Source of the DNA: Channallabes apus
Lineage: Eukaryota > Chordata > Actinopteri > Siluriformes > Clariidae
DNA: 64,000 nucleotides
Reading direction: 5' to 3'
NCBI GenBank assembly: GCA_030522415.1
Contig: CM060113.1
Span: forward strand, 12,957,065 to 13,021,064
A model generated the notes under the pieces. The model saw nothing but the letters and a program-made list of their open reading frames with translations, was not told the DNA's origin and searched no databases. Below, in pieces: positions 44,918 to 56,279 of the stretch. Every line of letters begins with the position of its first letter. Within the stretch, counting starts at the first letter, position 1. The translations under genes and the position numbers were made by a program.

Positions 44918-45099
44918 GAACTGTCTGACATCAAAATTAAGTAATTCCAACTGTTGCAGTTTTGTGGGGAAAAAATGCATTGCAAACTGAGAGAACATGA
45001 TTTTATGCATGATTTCTTTGAGTCAGAATAGTGTTAAAAAGCACTTTGTACAAACTGTTTTGGTAATATAAATGTATATTGTGTGATTTTTCTCGAACA

Positions 45100-45740
45100 C
45101 AGTTTTGTCACAATGGATAAATCAGCCTGCAGTTAGGTTTAACAATGAACTACTAAATTGAGTTTTAATACAAAAAATATAGCAGACTCATGTTTGATTG
45201 TGTATGTATGAGAATGTAGCGGCCAAAAAATTAGATCAAGTAAAAAAAAAAAAAATAAAGTATTGTGCACAAAACCTGTTTAATTATAAGGATTGTTGAA
45301 GAAACATTATAAACATTATAAAAACCTCAGTTTATAGCATCATCATAGTCACTAGGGTCCATGGCTTCAGCTCCATATCATAGTACAGGTACTGTATGTA
45401 CCGTTTAACAAACCTTGTGTATCTCACATCTCTTGTACACAAATCACTTGCATATTTTGGAGCTATTTTTGTGCCTTACACTACAGTATCCCACATTGCT
45501 TTGTTAGGGACATAACAAGTTGCAAATGTATATCATTTTCTTGCTTTGAACATTCTCTAAAAAATCTTTGAATACATTTAAACCACTCATAGTACATTCT
45601 GTGATCAGTGTATCTTCACTTATAATGTGACATTACTACAGTATAATGTGACAGAAAGAAGCGATGTGATTGGCTCGTCAGAATGCGTGGGTTACTGCTT
45701 GGAAATCAGGAGGCTATGTGTCGTGGGAGTTCAAAGTTTC
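45100..45740 (+). repeat. dispersed repeat, partner of 8030-8420
   Basis: It shares ordered blocks with 8030-8420, including AAATCAGCCTGCAGT, GAACATTCTCTAAAAAATCT, a CATTTAAAC block and TGACAGAAAGAAGCGATGTG. The family is not recognised. Confidence 0.55.
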
Positions 45741-46839
45741 TAGCATATGTTAATACAGCATTTTTTAGATTTAACATTGTTTGACAACCTTGTGTGTCAC
45801 ACAATAATAACTTACCAAAACAAGTAAAAGTACAAAAACGCCATTTATCACATTTTGCGGTAAACTGTTGATGCATTAGTTTACTATTACAGTATATGTT
45901 TCTTTGAACCATGCCTATTCATAAAGATGTTTAACTGTATAACTTTCTTTCTATCTTTCTCTCTTCACTTTAATATTGGTTTTTGCACATGACATGCCTT
46001 TATTTCAGGCCATAATTTGCCTTGTATTGCAACTAGTGCCTGATTTAATACAAGAAACAAAATAATTTTCATCAGTCCAGGTTCTACTGTTCACATTTAT
46101 TAAAGCTTGTGAGCTGTTTAAAAAGGAAAGAGCCAAAAAGAATGAAAAAAAAAACCCTCCAAAGGGACTACACAAAAAGTACCTGGCAAAGACACACAGG
46201 TAATATTAATAATCTGAAAGGATCTAAAAGAAAACCAAATTATGTGCGCAGGTCTGAATACAGAAAGCTTTTTCCATTTATCTGTTTATGTATCTTGTGA
46301 ATGGAAGCGGCTCGTTTGTGTATGTGTGTGTGTTTAAAATGCTTTCTTAAGTTCAGTAAAATCTAAAAGATTCTGCTGCTTGTGAGAAATTTAATATCAA
46401 GGTTTAAGAGGCTCTCACAGGATTTTCTTGTTTCAGCACCAGCACCATGTCGGGTTGAATGTGGCTCAATTTTCAGTGATTCATGCCAAAAATGACTCCC
46501 CTTCAAATATGTCTTAAAAATGTACAAATCTTGAAAAGCAGGTATTCTCAACCTTTTAGATAGAGAAAAGCATGCATTGTTTGTATTGCAAGCATATCCT
46601 CTCATAATGCACAAGTTAATAAATTTGTAAGCTACAGAGAAACATTATGCAAAACATTATACTTTCATCGTATTTTTCAACTAATTTATGGTTAAACGAT
46701 AATGTTTCGCATTATCATTTAACCATATTTTGAAATTCATTAAACGTTCACAATCATTAACATCCCTTTCAGTCAATCCCGCTACAGCCGTGGAATGGAT
46801 AACATCACGCAGACGGATGTATATCAAGAGCTCCATTTG

Positions 46840-47150
46840 ATGTTAACATAACATGACAACCGTGGCATGGTTGCTGGTAACAGATGTGCTGGTATGAGTA
46901 TTGCAGAAACTGGATTTTCAAACACAGCACTGGTGTGAAAACATAAAACATCCAGTGAGCGGCAGTTCTAAGGGTTGAAACATCTTGCTGAGAGGGATAC
47001 ATGTATGCCGACGTGAAGTATATAGTAACACAAATAAGAACGCTTGACAACCAAGAAGAGCGGAAAAAGCATATCAGAATGCGTACAGTTTAGGGGTGCA
47101 TAGACTACAACAGGAGAAGATCACATCGGGATCCACTCATGTCAGCCCAA
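46840..47150 (+). mobile_element. decayed Tc1-like fragment
   Basis: AGCACTGGTGTGAAAACATA, AACATCCAGTGAGCGGCAGT and GACTACAACAGGAGAAGATC parallel the N-terminal transposase region at 39715-39925 (GTGTGAAAAGGGAAAAACAT, CCAGTATGCGGCAGTCC, ACAACAGCAGAAGACC). Frames are broken and ends are missing. Confidence 0.6.
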
Positions 47151-47228
47151 AATCATAAGTGTAGAATCAAAAGAGTTTTCTAATCTTCTAGTGTTCAGGT
47201 ACAGACTGAAGGATTTTATATATAAAGG

Positions 47229-47813
47229 ACTGTGCAAAAGTCTTAAGCACCATATTATATGCTGTACAAATTTTGTTATATATGTTTATTATGTCTGCAT
47301 AATTACTGTATGTACAAAATCATTCAGTATTTCCATATCTAACTTTAAAATTTACTTTGTTTACTTCTGGTAAACAAAGTTATCAGAAGAACTCATATTT
47401 TACAGCAAGCTCAGTAAAACCTAACAACTATTTTACTTATAGTTCTGTACAAAAGTCCTGGGCACATACAAAACATATGGCATACACAAAAGATGCTTTT
47501 GAAAACATTTCTGCATAACTTTGATAATTAAGAGGAATAAAATAGGAATAAAAACAGTCAATATTTGGAGTGAAAACTCGTTGCTTAAAATCAGGAGTTT
47601 TAGACGGATTTGTGCAGTTTTATATGAAAACAGCTGTTAGGTTTTACTGAGCATGCTGAAGAATGCGAGTTCTTCTGGTAACTTTGTCACACTCACTCCT
47701 TTCTATTTTTATGCAAATCCTAGGATCGTACATTAGGTTTTTTGTTTCCATCTGAAAACAGGTCTGTCTTGTACTATATTTCTTTCTTTTACAGCCATGC
47801 ATTTTTTCTATAT
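47229..47813. mobile_element. fold-back MITE, copy 2
   Basis: It begins ACTGTGCAAAAGTCTTAAGC, the intact outer end missing from copies 1 and 3 on the left. It shares the arms with 5905-6682. It carries an extra CTGTA at 47304-47310 but keeps the uninterrupted ACTTATAGT at about 47437, where copies 1 and 3 have insertions. Confidence 0.85.
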
Positions 47814-47879
47814 ATAATCCCATGCTACACTAATGGACTTATTGATTGAATACCATCAAGGTAGACGTTTTCTCAGTAT

Positions 47880-48130
47880 GCCATAGCCAAGATCTGGCTG
47901 ATCTGACTTCATGTCGAAAATTCTGGCCTCCCAGGAACTCTTTTAATAGCCCAAAAATGTGGAACAGTCTTGGGGAGAGGTCAGATCTACTGTATATGGG
48001 AGATGTGGCGATAACTCCCAGTCGAGTTGCTGTAATGTGCAAGTTGTGCTGGTGAATGACCGTGTGCACAGTAAGCTGTGCTTTTTCAAGGATGCAGTTG
48101 GCTCTGAGCCACATTGGCTGGGATCATCAT
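47880..48130 (-). mobile_element. mariner family 2 fragment
   Basis: The minus strand reads LFHIFGLLKEFLGGQNF with upstream SPxYSRSDL-type text, a decayed SPDLxPxDFxxFGLLKxFLGGQ mariner motif. A further decayed part extends towards 48130. Confidence 0.7.
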
Positions 48131-48693
48131 TCACAGACTTACAGTCTACTTTAAAATGTTTAAAATAGCTCAAAGAGTTCTTATCACCGTACCATGCTCA
48201 TAGACTACAGTGTTTTAGTAATCATAACTGTGCTATAATACTGTACAGTATATCTGATCTGTGTGTGCATCAGTCACACCATTCTACATCAGCTGTGGAT
48301 GATGGATCTTGAAATGGGTTTAAGAGAAAGTCTAAACTTCATAATTTACTTGCAAAGAACTAAATTATTAATACAAACAGTCTGCAAATATCTCATCCAC
48401 CATCTCACGTGACCCTACATGAAGAAGTTTCAGAACTTACAGTATGCCATGATCTATTTCAAATAACGAGGCCCACTAGGAACTATTATTTTCGAAAAGA
48501 TCGATTCTGATGTACTGTAACTATTCCAAGTTCAACACATTGCAGAAAAATGGGAATAAACAAACAGATGGCTGTGGGCGTGTCACTTTCCCAGAATGCA
48601 TTGGGAGCTTTGTGGGTGGCTGCATCTTAAGAAGCCCATTATGGCTATAATGATGTAATATATAGAGAGATTTCGTATGTAGAAGTGGAAAAG

Positions 48694-48694
<1 letters not shown>

Positions 48695-48762
<68 letters not shown>
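48695..48762. repeat. (AC)n microsatellite, about 34 units
   Basis: Perfect long AC tract in the 11.5-kb intron, 470 bp from the exon at 49232-49365. Confidence 0.95.
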
Positions 48763-48765
<3 letters not shown>

Positions 48766-49231
48766 TTTACTTGACCAGCAACTGACCTACAGTATATGCT
48801 TACACATTTGTACAATCTGTGCTACATTATGTATCTGTACAGAACACATACACATGTGTGTGTGTTCAGCCAGTCCGGACCTAATTGGTCTGAGCAGGGA
48901 TGCTAATAAGTTAATGGCCGAGTTCTACCGCAGGCTAAGCTGACGGAGATTTGTTATCACGGGTCAGGGCAGTTCATGGCCAGCCCTACTGAGCAAACCA
49001 TTAGCTTGATATCATGGGATGGTTTATCAAGACCTGGTGGGATCACCATGGAAACAAGTTTGCATGTTATCTTTGCAAGTGCAACGACCTTCTCTTTAAG
49101 GATACGAACGATCCTGCCTGCAAGTTGTAAAGTTCGATGTATTCCGAAAATCACAATCCGATTTTCAAGCCAACTGATACAGTCACTATTCAGCACAGGA
49201 TGGATGTGCGACAGATGTGTCGTGGTCCTAC

Positions 49232-49365
49232 CTCGGCGATGAAGACCACGATGACGCAGTCGTCTTTTTCAGCCTGACTCAACTCTGACATCAGAGAGCT
49301 CAGAGTGTCCGTCAAATAGGAGTGCACCTCCCTCTTCACGCTGGGCACGCCCATCACTATCGACA
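49232..49365 (-). CDS. mgat4b: mgat4b exon (likely exon 4): catalytic domain
   Basis: This 134-bp exon encodes [20 protein letters not shown], followed by a stretch ending CVIVVFIAE. It starts with the two bases completing the valine codon split from the previous exon and ends in phase 0. The SIVMGxPSVKREV motif and the VIVVFIAE beta-strand belong to the GT-A-type core of family 54. The acceptor is TTTCAG and the donor is GCCGAG before GTAGGA. An 11.5-kb repeat-rich intron follows. Confidence 0.95.
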
Positions 49366-50226
49366 CTGAAATCAGACAAGACATTCAGCCAACCGGGTGC
49401 AGAGATGAGACAGAGTCAGCTGTCACATAGTGCAAAAGAATACATTAAAATGCATATCTGACCTGGACTAATATTTTATCTCACAGTGCATGTTATCCTT
49501 CTTTTTTTTTCCCTAACGGACGTGTAATGTAAACACGAACCCAGATGGACAAGTGCTGAGAGGGAGAAACTGAAAGCGAGACTAATTGAAAGTTAAAGAC
49601 AAAGCGAATCCATGCAGTCAGTAGAGTAAAGTGTGTTCTGCTGCTTTCCAAAAGCATAACAAATCTGCTTACATAAATGAGAGCAAATGGCCTGAATACA
49701 TTTCTGCGTTTTTATGTATTCACATACATTTGCATTCGATTTTATCAGCTGTTACATGATGCATATTCAGAAAAGTAGCACAGTCCCAAAAGAACTCTGC
49801 TAAAGTTTCAAGCCAAGCTGTCTAACACTCAGACCATGACTGTAGAGTAAATCAAATCACAAGTGGTCGGACATAGACACATTTGTGGCTTGGTTAGAAA
49901 CTTGGACCACAAATTGGTGCACAGCCCCATGCTGTTTATGCACTGTAGCTAAAAGAGCTGAACTGGAGGCAATGCTGGGACAGAGCCAGCTCAGAACAGC
50001 AGGTCCTCCTCTCCTAATGAGACATCAGGGTCATGAAAAAGGCTAAACAGCTTTTCTTAATGCAAAACAAGTGGTAGAAAGAGAGAGAGGGTACAACAGC
50101 TATAAATAGATTTAAATAGAGAGTGATGCGATGAGATGAAAGTGGAGTGAGGAACAAAAGAAACGTATACATGCAAGCATTAAAGAAGTAAAAAAAAAAT
50201 GTAAACACACACACACACACACGAAC
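49366..50226. other. short intron, no repeat resolved apart from a CA tract
   Basis: An 861-bp intron with a CA run at about 50204-50222 (GT on the gene strand) next to the donor. No mobile element is recognised. Confidence 0.5.
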
Positions 50227-50370
50227 CTCCGGTGCGGCCCTGGCCGACGTGCACGGCCGGCTGCAGGCTGGTCTCCTTGGCCAGCAGATGGGGCAGGTGG
50301 TGGAAGATGCTGGGCAGCTGTAACACATTCTTACTGCTGGTGACGTTCCAGAGCTTCAGCTTGGTTTCAT
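50227..50370 (-). CDS. mgat4b: mgat4b exon (likely exon 3): start of catalytic region
   Basis: This 144-bp exon, phase 1 at both ends, encodes DETKLKLWNVTSSKNVLQL, then PSIFHHLPHLLAKETSLQPA and VHVGQGRTG. The HHLPHLL and SLQPAV...GxGRTG motifs are typical of the MGAT4 family. An NVT sequon lies near the start. The acceptor is CGACAG and the donor is GGAG before GTTCGT. The intron continues directly into a GT dinucleotide tract, so a length-variable repeat begins within the first few intron bases of this 5' splice site. Confidence 0.95.
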
Positions 50371-50602
50371 CTGTCGCAGACACACAGTTGAACATTTAGC
50401 GATCTAGTCACAGTCAGAAACGTTAACGCAGATCAGACGTCTCCATGTCAAGCGTACAGTATGTGGCTCGTACCAGCGTCGTACTGTCGTTCTCTGAGCC
50501 GCTAGGATATTATGGTTACATTGTTCTTACTGTGGTTTTTGCAGAGCAAGATTTTCAGTAAGGTGAAAGAATGAATAAAAAAAATAATAATAATTTCGTC
50601 GA

Positions 50603-51094
50603 CGAGGGTGAGTCAAAAATTATCCGCACTCTGGATGTATTTATTTTAAGAAGTGTTAAAAACTTTGCTTTTCAAAAATCTTTGTCCATCTTTGACAACA
50701 AGCTTTCGTATTTCCTCGTTAAAACAAAATGTTTTAGACACGAATGCGCTGCTGTCTTCACTTCTTCATCAGAAGTGCAACGTCAACCTCATACGGTTGC
50801 TTTCAGGGGATCAAACAGGTGAAAAAGACAGATAGAGAAAATTCAGGGCTATAAGGAGGAAGCTTTGACACCTCAAAACAATACGCATATTGAGCAGAAG
50901 TGCAAGATCACAACGCTCTTGGGTAGCATCACAAGCGGCGCATCCATTGTTTCCTCGCACCGCAGTTACAAATGAACTGATGTAACATGTTCACCATATG
51001 CACAGCAGTACCGGTGAGACAGTAGCCTTTGATCGGCCAACAGAAGGATTGATACTGTATAACAGGAGTGCGGATAATTTTTGACTCATCCTGG
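50603..51094 (-). mobile_element. mariner family 1, 492-bp derivative
   Basis: The left end CGAGGGTGAGTCAAAAATTA and the right end (GAGTGCGGATAATTTTTGAC before TCATCCTGG) are the family ends. A TA follows on the right, but the left flank reads GA, a mutated duplication. It fills more than half of the 843-bp intron between the exons at 50227 and 51214. Confidence 0.85.
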
Positions 51095-51213
51095 TATTCG
51101 AAATCTAATTTGACCAGTCACGTCAAACAAACTACAGTACTTACTGATTTGTACAGATTTGTACCGCAGTGTAAACATGTAGCGTTAGATTCAACATTCC
51201 ATCCATCTCTCAC

Positions 51214-51393
51214 CTGACAGGCTGCTCCACGTACGGTTGATGTCTCGCAGCGCTTGCTTTTCGGCGATGGCTCTCTTGATCTCGTCCAGCACCAGGTTGA
51301 GCTCTTTGGAGCGCTTCAGGTTCTCCTGCTCGGCCGAGTGCAGGCGGTCTCTCAGAGCCAAGAACTCCCTCTGGTAGACATCAACCACATTAC
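51214..51393 (-). CDS. mgat4b: mgat4b exon (likely exon 2): luminal stem region
   Basis: This 180-bp exon encodes GNVVDVYQREFLALRDRL..., then LNLVLDEIKRAIAEKQALRD and NRTWSSLS. The region is the stem next to the membrane anchor: charged, heptad-like and probably coiled coil. An N-glycosylation sequon (NRT) is visible near its end. The acceptor is ATAG before GTAATGTGG and the donor is TCAG before GTGAGAG. The exon enters and leaves in phase 1, so its first two bases complete a glycine codon begun in an exon not seen here. The preceding membrane-anchor exon must lie more than 12.6 kb upstream in gene sense, beyond the window. The next intron is only 843 bp and carries a mariner fragment. Confidence 0.95.
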
Positions 51394-51838
51394 CTATAAA
51401 GCCAAAGAGAGAACGTTTAATTTTAATCAGATAGGCACAAAGAAACGTTGAAACCTTTCGAGAGTTTTTTATTAGACTTCATAATTCATGGTATCGCTAC
51501 TCAATAATTCAGGCCAAACTCCTTAGCGTTATGCACCAGTAAATTAACCTAAATTATTAAGTGAGCTTTTGACCCGGGCCTCATAGAGGTCTGCTTATTT
51601 GGAGGAGCAATGGAAAGACAAGGTTATTTTCAGCCTCTCTTTCCCCGTGTCTGGCCTTTAAAAGACAAAAGCTGCACTCACTTACATTAAGAAAGGCAGT
51701 TTTCATCCAGAAAGGCAGATGGAGAGACAGAGGCAGTCTTCCATCTCTTTCACCCCCCCGCCCCCCCACCGCCCCCCCAACCGCCCAAAATTCTGTATTG
51801 GGTGAAGGGATTTATAGCCCCTCCCATTTCAGCTTCTC

Positions 51839-51840
<2 letters not shown>

Positions 51841-51875
<35 letters not shown>
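51841..51875. repeat. (AC)n microsatellite
   Basis: Perfect AC tract in intron 1, preceded at about 51750 by a C-rich stretch. Confidence 0.95.
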
Positions 51876-51879
<4 letters not shown>

Positions 51880-52444
51880 CCTTCTTAACAGGCTAGTCGA
51901 TGCGTCTCCCCCACACACTGGTCGATTTCAATCGCTGGTCTTGAACTGCAGTTCTCTGTGGACGTGACTTATGCACTTAAACAGTCATGAGAATATGAGT
52001 CGCAGGAAAAAAAAAGAAAAAAAAAAGTCAAAGATCAGCATCTGTTTGGATCGGCGAAAAAACCATGCAGATCGTTCCAACTGAAAATCTGATCCTAATA
52101 ATAAAGCATTATTCATTATGGCTTTGTGTCAACAGCACGAGCATTAGATTAAACATACTTTTCAAGGCTAATGCATCGATGCGGGTTTAACTCTGTTTCA
52201 CATTTCGGACCATCCATGGTGTAGGAGAAGGATCCCATGAGTGGCGGTTTGTCCACACAGGCAGGACTGGCAGACCTCTGACATTTATATTTGCTGCTCA
52301 ACAAACGGATTCTTCATAAAATATCTCATTCATAATTCAATACATTTTGAGTTCTGCTGAAAGACTTATTACTGATGATACTGTAGTTTACAGAAATAAA
52401 CCTTGTTCTGCCCCATTCACTTCCCTCTTTAACTCCATACAGTT

Positions 52445-52600
52445 ATTATTGCACCTTCAGGGTGCAGGTTCGAATCCCGTGCATTATGCTTGGTGGGTTT
52501 CCTCTGGGTTCTCCGGTTTCCTCCCACAGTCCAAAGACATGCAGATTGGCGTTCCTAAATTGCACGTAGTGTGTGAATGAGTGTGTGTGAGATGTGCAAT
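52445..52600 (+). mobile_element. DANA/mermaid-like SINE fragment
   Basis: GGGTGCAGGTTCGAATCCCG, GCTTGGTGGGTTTCCTCTGG and CCACAGTCCAAAGACATGCA are SINE head and core pieces. The stretch between the B box and the core, and the 3' part, are deleted. Confidence 0.75.
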
Positions 52601-52904
52601 ATGTTAATAAAAGGCTCGTTAAGGCAAGAATCACTCTTACCCATGCTCAGTTGAGGAACACCAGAAAGAACATTTGATATTGTTGATCAAGATCAATGAA
52701 GAATAACAATATTTCGATGCCACCAAGCTCTACATTCATAGCAAATATTGATAATGTAATACGTTTCCACAATCAAGAGAAAATGTGTGAGTGTAGACAG
52801 TATGTCTATGATGTACAGAACCATCCCAGAGAGCTTTTACATGGTTTTCCTCCTAATTTACACAGTGGAAGCCAACTCCCACCTGTCTTTCAGTTAGGGC
52901 ACTC

Positions 52905-53165
52905 TGCCATCAAGGTGACAATTACTGTACCAACCAGTGAGGGTGAAACCCGGAACACACTCAGAGGAAAGTGCTAGCCTCTTGTGTGAGCCCATGATTG
53001 GCTAGTGTCACTATGATTGATGTGAGAGTGCAGGTATGCCGATCCTCCCAAGCCCACAAGACAGCACGTTCAATCTGCTTTCCAGACTCCCGGCTATGAC
53101 CCAGGAATTGAACTCGCGGTCGCCGGACGATAGCGAGATCATGCTACCGTTGCTCCACTCGGGAG
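52905..53165 (-). mobile_element. tRNA-derived SINE, family C relative (minus copy)
   Basis: The reverse strand begins GCTCCCGAGTGGAGCAACGG, then a CGCGAGTTCAATTCCTGGGT B-box block, then a body with GCCAATCATGGGCTCACAC as in the other family C copies. Confidence 0.65.
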
Positions 53166-53653
53166 CACTCACAGAACCATTTCTATTGTTCGACATTCAG
53201 TACCGAATCAATACTGACACTGAACGTTATTAACTATTTACACTGCACACACTCACATTTTGTAGACAAATTTATTTATCTCCACCAGCAAAATCTGTAT
53301 GTGCAATATGTGCAATATCTTGGTCTTATTATAATTTAAATCTTTATTGTTAGATTTAAATTGTATAATCTTGCCAGTTCACTGTTACTAATATCTGATC
53401 ACTTATGTTAATATTTATGCACTTTTACACTGTATTTACGTTTATCCTTTATTACTTTCATTCAATTTTTTATGCATTATAAGGAGGGACACTTAATTCC
53501 GTTGTCCCCTGTGAATTGGCAATAAAGAATGTATTGTACAGAAGGGGATTATGGGGTGGATAATGTCTGTATAGATACAGTAGATAGTACATGAATAGGT
53601 AGGTAGGTGGATGGACAGACACATCTCTTAATAGATTTTTTTGAATTTTAACG

Positions 53654-53950
53654 CACAGTGGTGCCTTGGCATACAAACAAATCGCCTTAGGAACTGAAAT
53701 TTTCCAAAAAATTTGCCTCGGCACGTTGCGCGTACGCCCAAGAGCCGTTCAAAACTTTTTTGCGTCAGTGGAAAGTTTACATGTTCTTTGTGGGTTCTTT
53801 TTTTTTATTATTATTTTTTTTTATTATTTATTTAGTAAAGACATACTGTAGCACCAATGGGTCCCAAGAACATTAGCAAGGATGGTAGCAAGAAGAAAAG
53901 GGAGCCACTTAAACCAAGTTCACGTTAAAGAAGACAATGTCAAAGGGAAT
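53654..53950 (+). mobile_element. possible pogo/Tigger-type fragment
   Basis: The left end resembles CAGTGGTGCCTTGGCATACA. About 200 bp later the plus strand reads MGPKNISKDGSKKKREPLKP, similar in character to the basic start of a pogo-type transposase. No right end was identified. Confidence 0.4.
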
Positions 53951-54051
53951 CATAAAGTGAGGTTTAATGTACAATTATTTCATATTTTACTTCATTTGCA
54001 TGTCTTTTCTAAATGTTTTGATCATTTTTCTATGCAAAAATATGATTCTAG

Positions 54052-54966
54052 TAGGGGTGCACGATATTAGGAAAATATGCGATATGCGATATTGTTGTTG
54101 AATATTGCGATAACGATATTTCTTGCGATATAACATTTCCCTAGAGAAATGCATTTTATTATTATTATTATTATTGCCTATTTTTTATTTATTTATTTAT
54201 ATATAATGATCATACTAACATAAACAGGTAATAGATATTCGTCTGATGTAATTAAATCTAATTCAGGCTAAAAAGAAACTATATGTCAAGGAAGTTGCAA
54301 ATATTTAGACTTCAAAACACTATGAATGACTTAAAACCCTCAGCAGATATTCTGACTTCTGGTTTGCTGTTACTATAAACCTGCCAACACAATATGAATT
54401 ACTTTCAAACATTACTTTTTATTTACGTGTAACCATACACTCATCAATAGTGTCTTAAAACAAGAGCATCTTTTAAACTAAATATTCTCTTTGGCTTGCC
54501 TGTTTTTTTTTTTTTTTATAAAAATAAATATTATTAAACAAAAATTAAATAAAATTAATTAAAAAAATTAAAAACCCTTCTGTGAGAGTCCTTAAACTAA
54601 TTTGCGTGGTTATCCTGCCTACTCGCTTGCTTCCGCGTTTGGGTTTACCGTCTATAAAGGGCTAACGGCTAATCGCGGCTAACGGCTAATCGTGGCTAAT
54701 GGCTAATCACGGCTAACGGCTAATCGCTAAGTCTTCTGATCATCCGGGCTTAGTTCGCGACAGAATGAAGTATAAAGATATAAATAATATATAAGATATA
54801 TAGCGGGTATAAACATAGTAAGGGCCCATCTGATTGGTCAAATGTGGACACACAAATGCTTGGCGAATAAAGTATTTATCGCAACTCCTTGCGATATGGT
54901 TATCGCCCATGCCATTATCGCGATAACGACATTTTTTCGATATATCTGCACGATATTTCCAACCTA
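54052..54966. mobile_element. hAT-type element with CACGATAT ends and 8-bp duplication
   Basis: It starts TAGGGGTGCACGATATTAGG and ends GCACGATATTTCCAACCTA. GATTCTAG flanks both sides (54044-54051 and 54967-54974). The subterminal regions repeat GCGATAT/CGATAACG motifs. The interior has no transposase and includes a small tandem repeat at about 54655-54735. Confidence 0.88.
54655..54735. repeat. tandem repeat of CGGCTAACGGCTAAT units
   Basis: About four to five imperfect units of GGCTAATCGCGGCTAAC lie inside the hAT-type element at 54052-54966. Confidence 0.85.
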
Positions 54967-55884
54967 GATTCTAGTGTTGGAAATACTATATTGTTAAATA
55001 ATATTGGTCATACTTTTTGGATGGCTGGAACGGATTATCTGCAGTTGCATTATTTCTATAGGAAAACGGGTTTTGCAATACCAGTTTCCGCCTTAAGTAC
55101 TCATCATTAACACTATTAAATAAAATACACTAGAATAAACTAGTGTTAAACATATAAGTACCAATATAGTTCATATATTTTTATTTGTAATATATTAAAC
55201 TATATTTAACTATACACTCTGATTCACAAAAGATCTGACTCACAGCTTCTCCATAAAAATGTATTAGAAACTCATTTGAACATACAGTACACCCTTATTA
55301 CAGTGGAAAACATACAGTAGCGTACTGCGTATTACTGTACATCCACACATTTTGCACGGAGAGAGTCTGTGCAGGTGAGCTGAAGGTGAGTAAAGTCTAC
55401 ATGAGTTGATCCTGGAGGATCTGGAGAGATTTAATATTTAGAAGTGCTCTCAGATTGCTTGGTCTGTATTTTTCAATCTCATCAGGCTTTACAGAAGCTG
55501 ATTCAGTGCTGTCATGTTGGCAAAGGGAGGTTGGACAAATGCGGGGGTGCCAATAAATCTCTTAGAACAAATTGACTTCAATTAAACGTCCCATTTCTCA
55601 TAATTACAGAGCGAATTTTCAAACTTTCCCACCAATCTGTTTAACAGAGTGCCAATAATTCTGTAGCTGACTGGAAAAAATGTAGGTGTGTAACTGCTGA
55701 CAGCAGCCTGTCTGTTGCTGTACTCACTTTGTCAGTTCCACTTCACCCTGTCGATTGGGGTAAATGGACTAGCGCTGATCAGATATAATTTAGATGTTCG
55801 ACTATTCTCAGCACAGCAGTAACACTGACATGGTAGTGTGCACTTGTGGCACTGGTACTGGATGATATGATCAAACGCAGTTCT

Positions 55885-56275
55885 TATTGGGGATGGCAAG
55901 CTGGCGAAGTGGTTAGCACTGTGGCCTCGCACCTCCAGGGTCGAGGGTTCGATTAGATTAGTGGGTTTCATCTGGACACGCTGGTTTGCTCCCACAGCCC
56001 AAAGAAATGCAGATGACGCTAAATGGGATTTCAAAATTGCCCTAAGTGGGTGTGTGCCCGTGTGCCCTGGATTGGCATCCCATCCAGAGTGTAATGTATT
56101 GGACTACTGATCGAAAGGTCACAGGTTCAAACCTCAGCACCACCAAATCGCCATTGTTGGGCCCTTGAGCAAGGTCCTTCACCCCAAACTACTCAGATGT
56201 ATAATGAGATATATTTGGTGTGAACGTACTCCGCCTCGTGCCTCCCTGAGATAGGCTCCAGGTATAGAGAATGAG
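55885..56275 (+). mobile_element. DANA/mermaid-like SINE interrupted by a family D SINE
   Basis: The head and core are diverged (GCGAAGTGGTTAGCACTGTG, CTCGCACCTCCAGGGT). The element stops at CCAGAGTGTA (about 56091) and resumes near 56221 with CGTACTCCGCCTCGTGCC. The SINE at 56092-56215 lies between. Confidence 0.75.
56092..56215 (+). mobile_element. SINE family D, nested copy
   Basis: AGGTCACAGGTTCAAACCTC, CATTGTTGGGCCCTTGAGCA and CTCAGATGTATAATGAGATA are the family D blocks, inserted into an older SINE. The 3' tail is short. Confidence 0.75.
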
Positions 56276-56279
56276 AGTG

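Larger units (their letters stand above)
1672..51393 (-). other. mgat4b: mgat4b, partial gene: ten internal coding exons with first and last exons outside the window
   Basis: GnT-IVb acts in the Golgi. It adds a beta-1,4-linked GlcNAc to the alpha-1,3 mannose arm of N-glycans, using UDP-GlcNAc, and so starts one branch of tri- and tetra-antennary glycans. Ten minus-strand exons total 1243 bp (about 414 codons), all with GT-AG introns and matching phases. The protein follows vertebrate MGAT4B more closely than MGAT4A, for example VDVYQREFLALRDRL in the stem, FIAE before the second half of the catalytic domain, and DKDFGKQ at the lectin boundary. I found no exon for the N-terminal tail and membrane anchor between 51394 and 64000, and none for the last roughly 100 residues between 1 and 1671. 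Family assignment is recalled from known vertebrate proteins, not from a search. I found no second gene. Confidence 0.95.
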
